DNA from: an uncultured Thermoanaerobacteraceae bacterium
GTDB taxonomy: Bacteria; Bacillota; DSM-12270; Thermacetogeniales; Thermacetogeniaceae
Assembly: GCA_937914965.1 (NCBI GenBank)
Contig: CALGIY010000287.1
Coordinates: 1-8,560, forward strand
Direction: 5' to 3'
Length of the DNA stretch: 8,560 bases
The notes under the pieces: model-generated
Database searches by the model: none
The model's input: the letters and a program-made list of their open reading frames with translations, nothing else
What the model was told of the DNA's origin: nothing
Program-made: the position numbers and the translations under genes
Shown here: positions 6,165 through 8,560 of the stretch, piece after piece
Position numbering within the stretch: the stretch's first letter is position 1
Layout of the letters: every line of letters starts with the position of its first letter

Positions 6165-6194
6165 TGGACAGTACTCAATCAATGTTTGTATTAT
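6165..6194 (+). promoter_or_regulatory. Probable sigma-A promoter of obgE
   Basis: TGGACA (6165-6170) and TATTAT (6189-6194) are 18 bases apart and lie directly after the terminator, 33 bases before the obgE ATG. The pair would restart transcription for obgE-yhbY-proB. Each box differs from consensus at one position. A 6-bp dyad, CCTGCC/GGCAGG (6196-6201 and 6206-6211), covers the predicted start site. Confidence 0.5.
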
Positions 6195-6227
6195 CCCTGC
6201 CAGATGGCAGGCTAGTGAGGTTATTAA

Positions 6228-7496
<1,269 letters not shown>

Positions 7497-7500
7497 AAGA

Positions 7501-7507
7501 AAGGTGG
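7501..7507 (+). promoter_or_regulatory. Ribosome binding site that sets the yhbY start
   Basis: AAGGTGG lies 6 bases before TTG 7514, a near match to AAGGAGG. It favours this TTG over the in-frame GTG 7487, which overlaps the end of obgE. Confidence 0.7.
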
Positions 7508-7513
7508 CAGGAA

Positions 7514-7801
7514 TTGCTGACAGGTAAGCAGAAACGTTATCTACGATCCCTAGCAGTAAATATGGTTCCCATCCTACAGGTGGGCAAGTCTGGGATCAGC
7601 GAAAATTTAGTGCGCCAGTTGGATGAAGCATTGGCAGCACGGGAATTGATCAAGGTGCGGGTACTTCCCCAGTGCTCTGGGGAGGCCAAAGATGTCGCTG
7701 CGGTTTTGAGTGAGCAGACGGGATCAGAACTTGTACAAGTGATCGGCCGGAATGCGGTTATCTACCGGCAGGGGGAAGACCCGGAGATCACCTTACCTTA
7801 A
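7514..7801 (+). CDS. yhbY: YhbY/YqeI-type CRM-domain RNA-binding protein
   Basis: A 95-residue single-domain CRM protein, the usual length for YhbY/YqeI, which associates with pre-50S particles. With TTG 7514 as start the N-terminus is MLTGKQKRYLRSLA, nearly identical to what I recall of B. subtilis YqeI; starting at GTG 7487 would add nine residues foreign to the family. The RNA-contacting loop is seen as QVGKSG (GxxG type, near residues 22-27), followed by the conserved helix and RELIKVRVL. It ends with the family's LVQVIGRNAVIYR strand. It sits between obgE and proB, and the next gene begins 25 bases on. The context supports a role in 50S assembly beside ObgE. Confidence 0.93.
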   Translation: MLTGKQKRYLRSLAVNMVPILQVGKSGISENLVRQLDEALAARELIKVRVLPQCSGEAKDVAAVLSEQTGSELVQVIGRNAVIYRQGEDPEITLP

Positions 7802-7826
7802 ATTTTGGGAGAATGGAGAATTGTCG

Positions 7827-8560
7827 ATGCCCTGTTTTGATCGTGCAGCAATCCAGCAGGCACGCCGTATTGTGGTCAAGGTAGGGACGAAGCTGCTCTG
7901 TGGGAGCAGGGGGCAGCTTAACCTCCGGCGGATGGAAAGCCTGGTGCGTGATCTAACTGCTCTATGGGATGAGGGGCGTGATATAATCCTTGTCAGTTCA
8001 GGAGCAATTGGCGCTGGAGTGGGTAGGTTGGGGCTTTCACGTAAACCCCGGACAATCCCTGAAAAGCAGGCCGCCGCTGCTGTCGGCCAGGGGATTCTCA
8101 TGCAGCACTATGAGACTTTTTTCGCACCTCAGGGAATCACAGTAGCCCAGGTGCTCTTGACTCGGGATGATATCACCAACCGTGTGCGATACTTGAACGC
8201 TCGCTATACCCTGCAGACACTTTTGGGCTATAGGGCTGTTCCTATAGTTAATGAGAATGACACTGTAGCAGTGGAAGAGATCCGCTTTGGTGATAACGAT
8301 ACTTTAGCGGCTTTGGTGGCCTGTCTGGTTGATGCGGATCTCCTGGTTTTACTTACCGATCTCGACGGCTATTATACGGCCGATCCTCGCAGAAATAAAG
8401 ATGCAGAACTGATCCCAGAGATTGATGAGATCACGCCGGAGATTGAATCAAATGCAGGGGGGCGCGGGTCTGCCCTGGCTACTGGGGGGATGGGAACAAA
8501 GATCCAAGCAGCAAAGATCACCATACAGGCCGGGATTCCCCTTGTTATTGCCAGCGGTAT
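7827..8560 (+). CDS. proB: Glutamate 5-kinase, 3' partial
   Basis: The frame is open to the right edge: 244 whole codons of a protein normally about 260 (kinase only) to 375 residues (with PUA domain). ProB phosphorylates glutamate with ATP, the first step of proline synthesis, and is usually inhibited by proline. The amino-acid kinase fold is clear: RRIVVKVGTKLL (14-25), ILVSSGAIGAGVGRLGL (54-70, substrate loop), AAVGQG, QVLLTRDD, NENDTVAVEEIRFGDNDTLAA (142-162, glutamate/proline site) and LLTDLDGYYTADPR, then GGMGTKIQAA. Whether a PUA domain follows cannot be seen. ATG 7827 has GGAG (7815-7818) 8 bases upstream; TTG 7821, in frame, is a less likely start. proA would be the expected next gene. 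Confidence 0.95.
   Translation, partial: MPCFDRAAIQQARRIVVKVGTKLLCGSRGQLNLRRMESLVRDLTALWDEGRDIILVSSGAIGAGVGRLGLSRKPRTIPEKQAAAAVGQGILMQHYETFFAPQGITVAQVLLTRDDITNRVRYLNARYTLQTLLGYRAVPIVNENDTVAVEEIRFGDNDTLAALVACLVDADLLVLLTDLDGYYTADPRRNKDAELIPEIDEITPEIESNAGGRGSALATGGMGTKIQAAKITIQAGIPLVIASG

Noticed and set aside
6196..6211. CCTGCC/GGCAGG hairpin as a second terminator before obgE
   Set aside because: No T-tract follows; CTAGTGAGG, the obgE ribosome binding region, comes next.
7793..8101. Minus-strand open frame over the yhbY/proB junction
   Set aside because: The + strand here encodes the unmistakable N-terminal kinase motifs of ProB, so the minus frame is a shadow.

Overview
The window reads as chromosome from a Gram-positive bacterium of class Clostridia, in the sporulating Peptococcaceae/Moorella-like range. 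The basis is the gene order (SpoIVFA-like LytM protein, radical SAM protein, DUF2344 protein, RNase G, then rplU-prp-rpmA-obgE-yhbY-proB), the strong AGGAGG-type ribosome binding sites, frequent GTG/TTG starts, and an L27 that carries the Firmicutes-type N-terminal extension together with its Prp protease. Every gene lies on the + strand. I cannot name a genus from the sequence alone.

Layout. Positions 1-563: the 3' part of a SpoIVFA-like protein with a degenerate LytM/M23 domain. Positions 564-667: an AT-rich gap with a possible promoter; the SpoIVFB-type M50 protease expected here is absent. Positions 668-4908: a tight three-gene unit, namely a TIGR03960-type radical SAM protein, its partner TIGR03936/DUF2344 protein, and an RNase E/G-family ribonuclease with a C-terminal extension. 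Positions 4909-5116: a non-coding gap with a repeat-like inverted-repeat element, a very good sigma-A promoter and a structured leader for rplU. Positions 5117-6103: rplU (L21), prp (cysteine protease) and rpmA (L27). Positions 6104-6227: a hairpin terminator, then a candidate promoter for obgE. Positions 6228-8560: obgE, yhbY and the first two thirds of proB, which runs off the end.

How the genes fit together. The right half is a ribosome biogenesis operon. L21 and L27 are 50S proteins, Prp removes the L27 N-terminal extension, ObgE is a GTPase that acts on late 50S assembly, and YhbY is a small CRM-domain protein that binds pre-50S particles. RNase G next door is an RNA maturation/decay enzyme. 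The radical SAM/DUF2344 pair has no established function that I know of; its packing against rng and rplU makes an RNA- or ribosome-related modification a reasonable but unproven guess. proB (proline synthesis) is a metabolic passenger often seen next to obg in Clostridia.

Several starts were set from ribosome binding sites and family N-termini rather than from the longest reading frame: 668 (GTG), 2533 (GTG), 5117 (GTG), 5813 (ATG) and 7514 (TTG). Most of the window is conserved housekeeping sequence. The points worth a second look are the uncharacterised radical SAM/DUF2344 pair, the missing spoIVFB, the inverted-repeat element at the rng stop codon, and the rplU leader.
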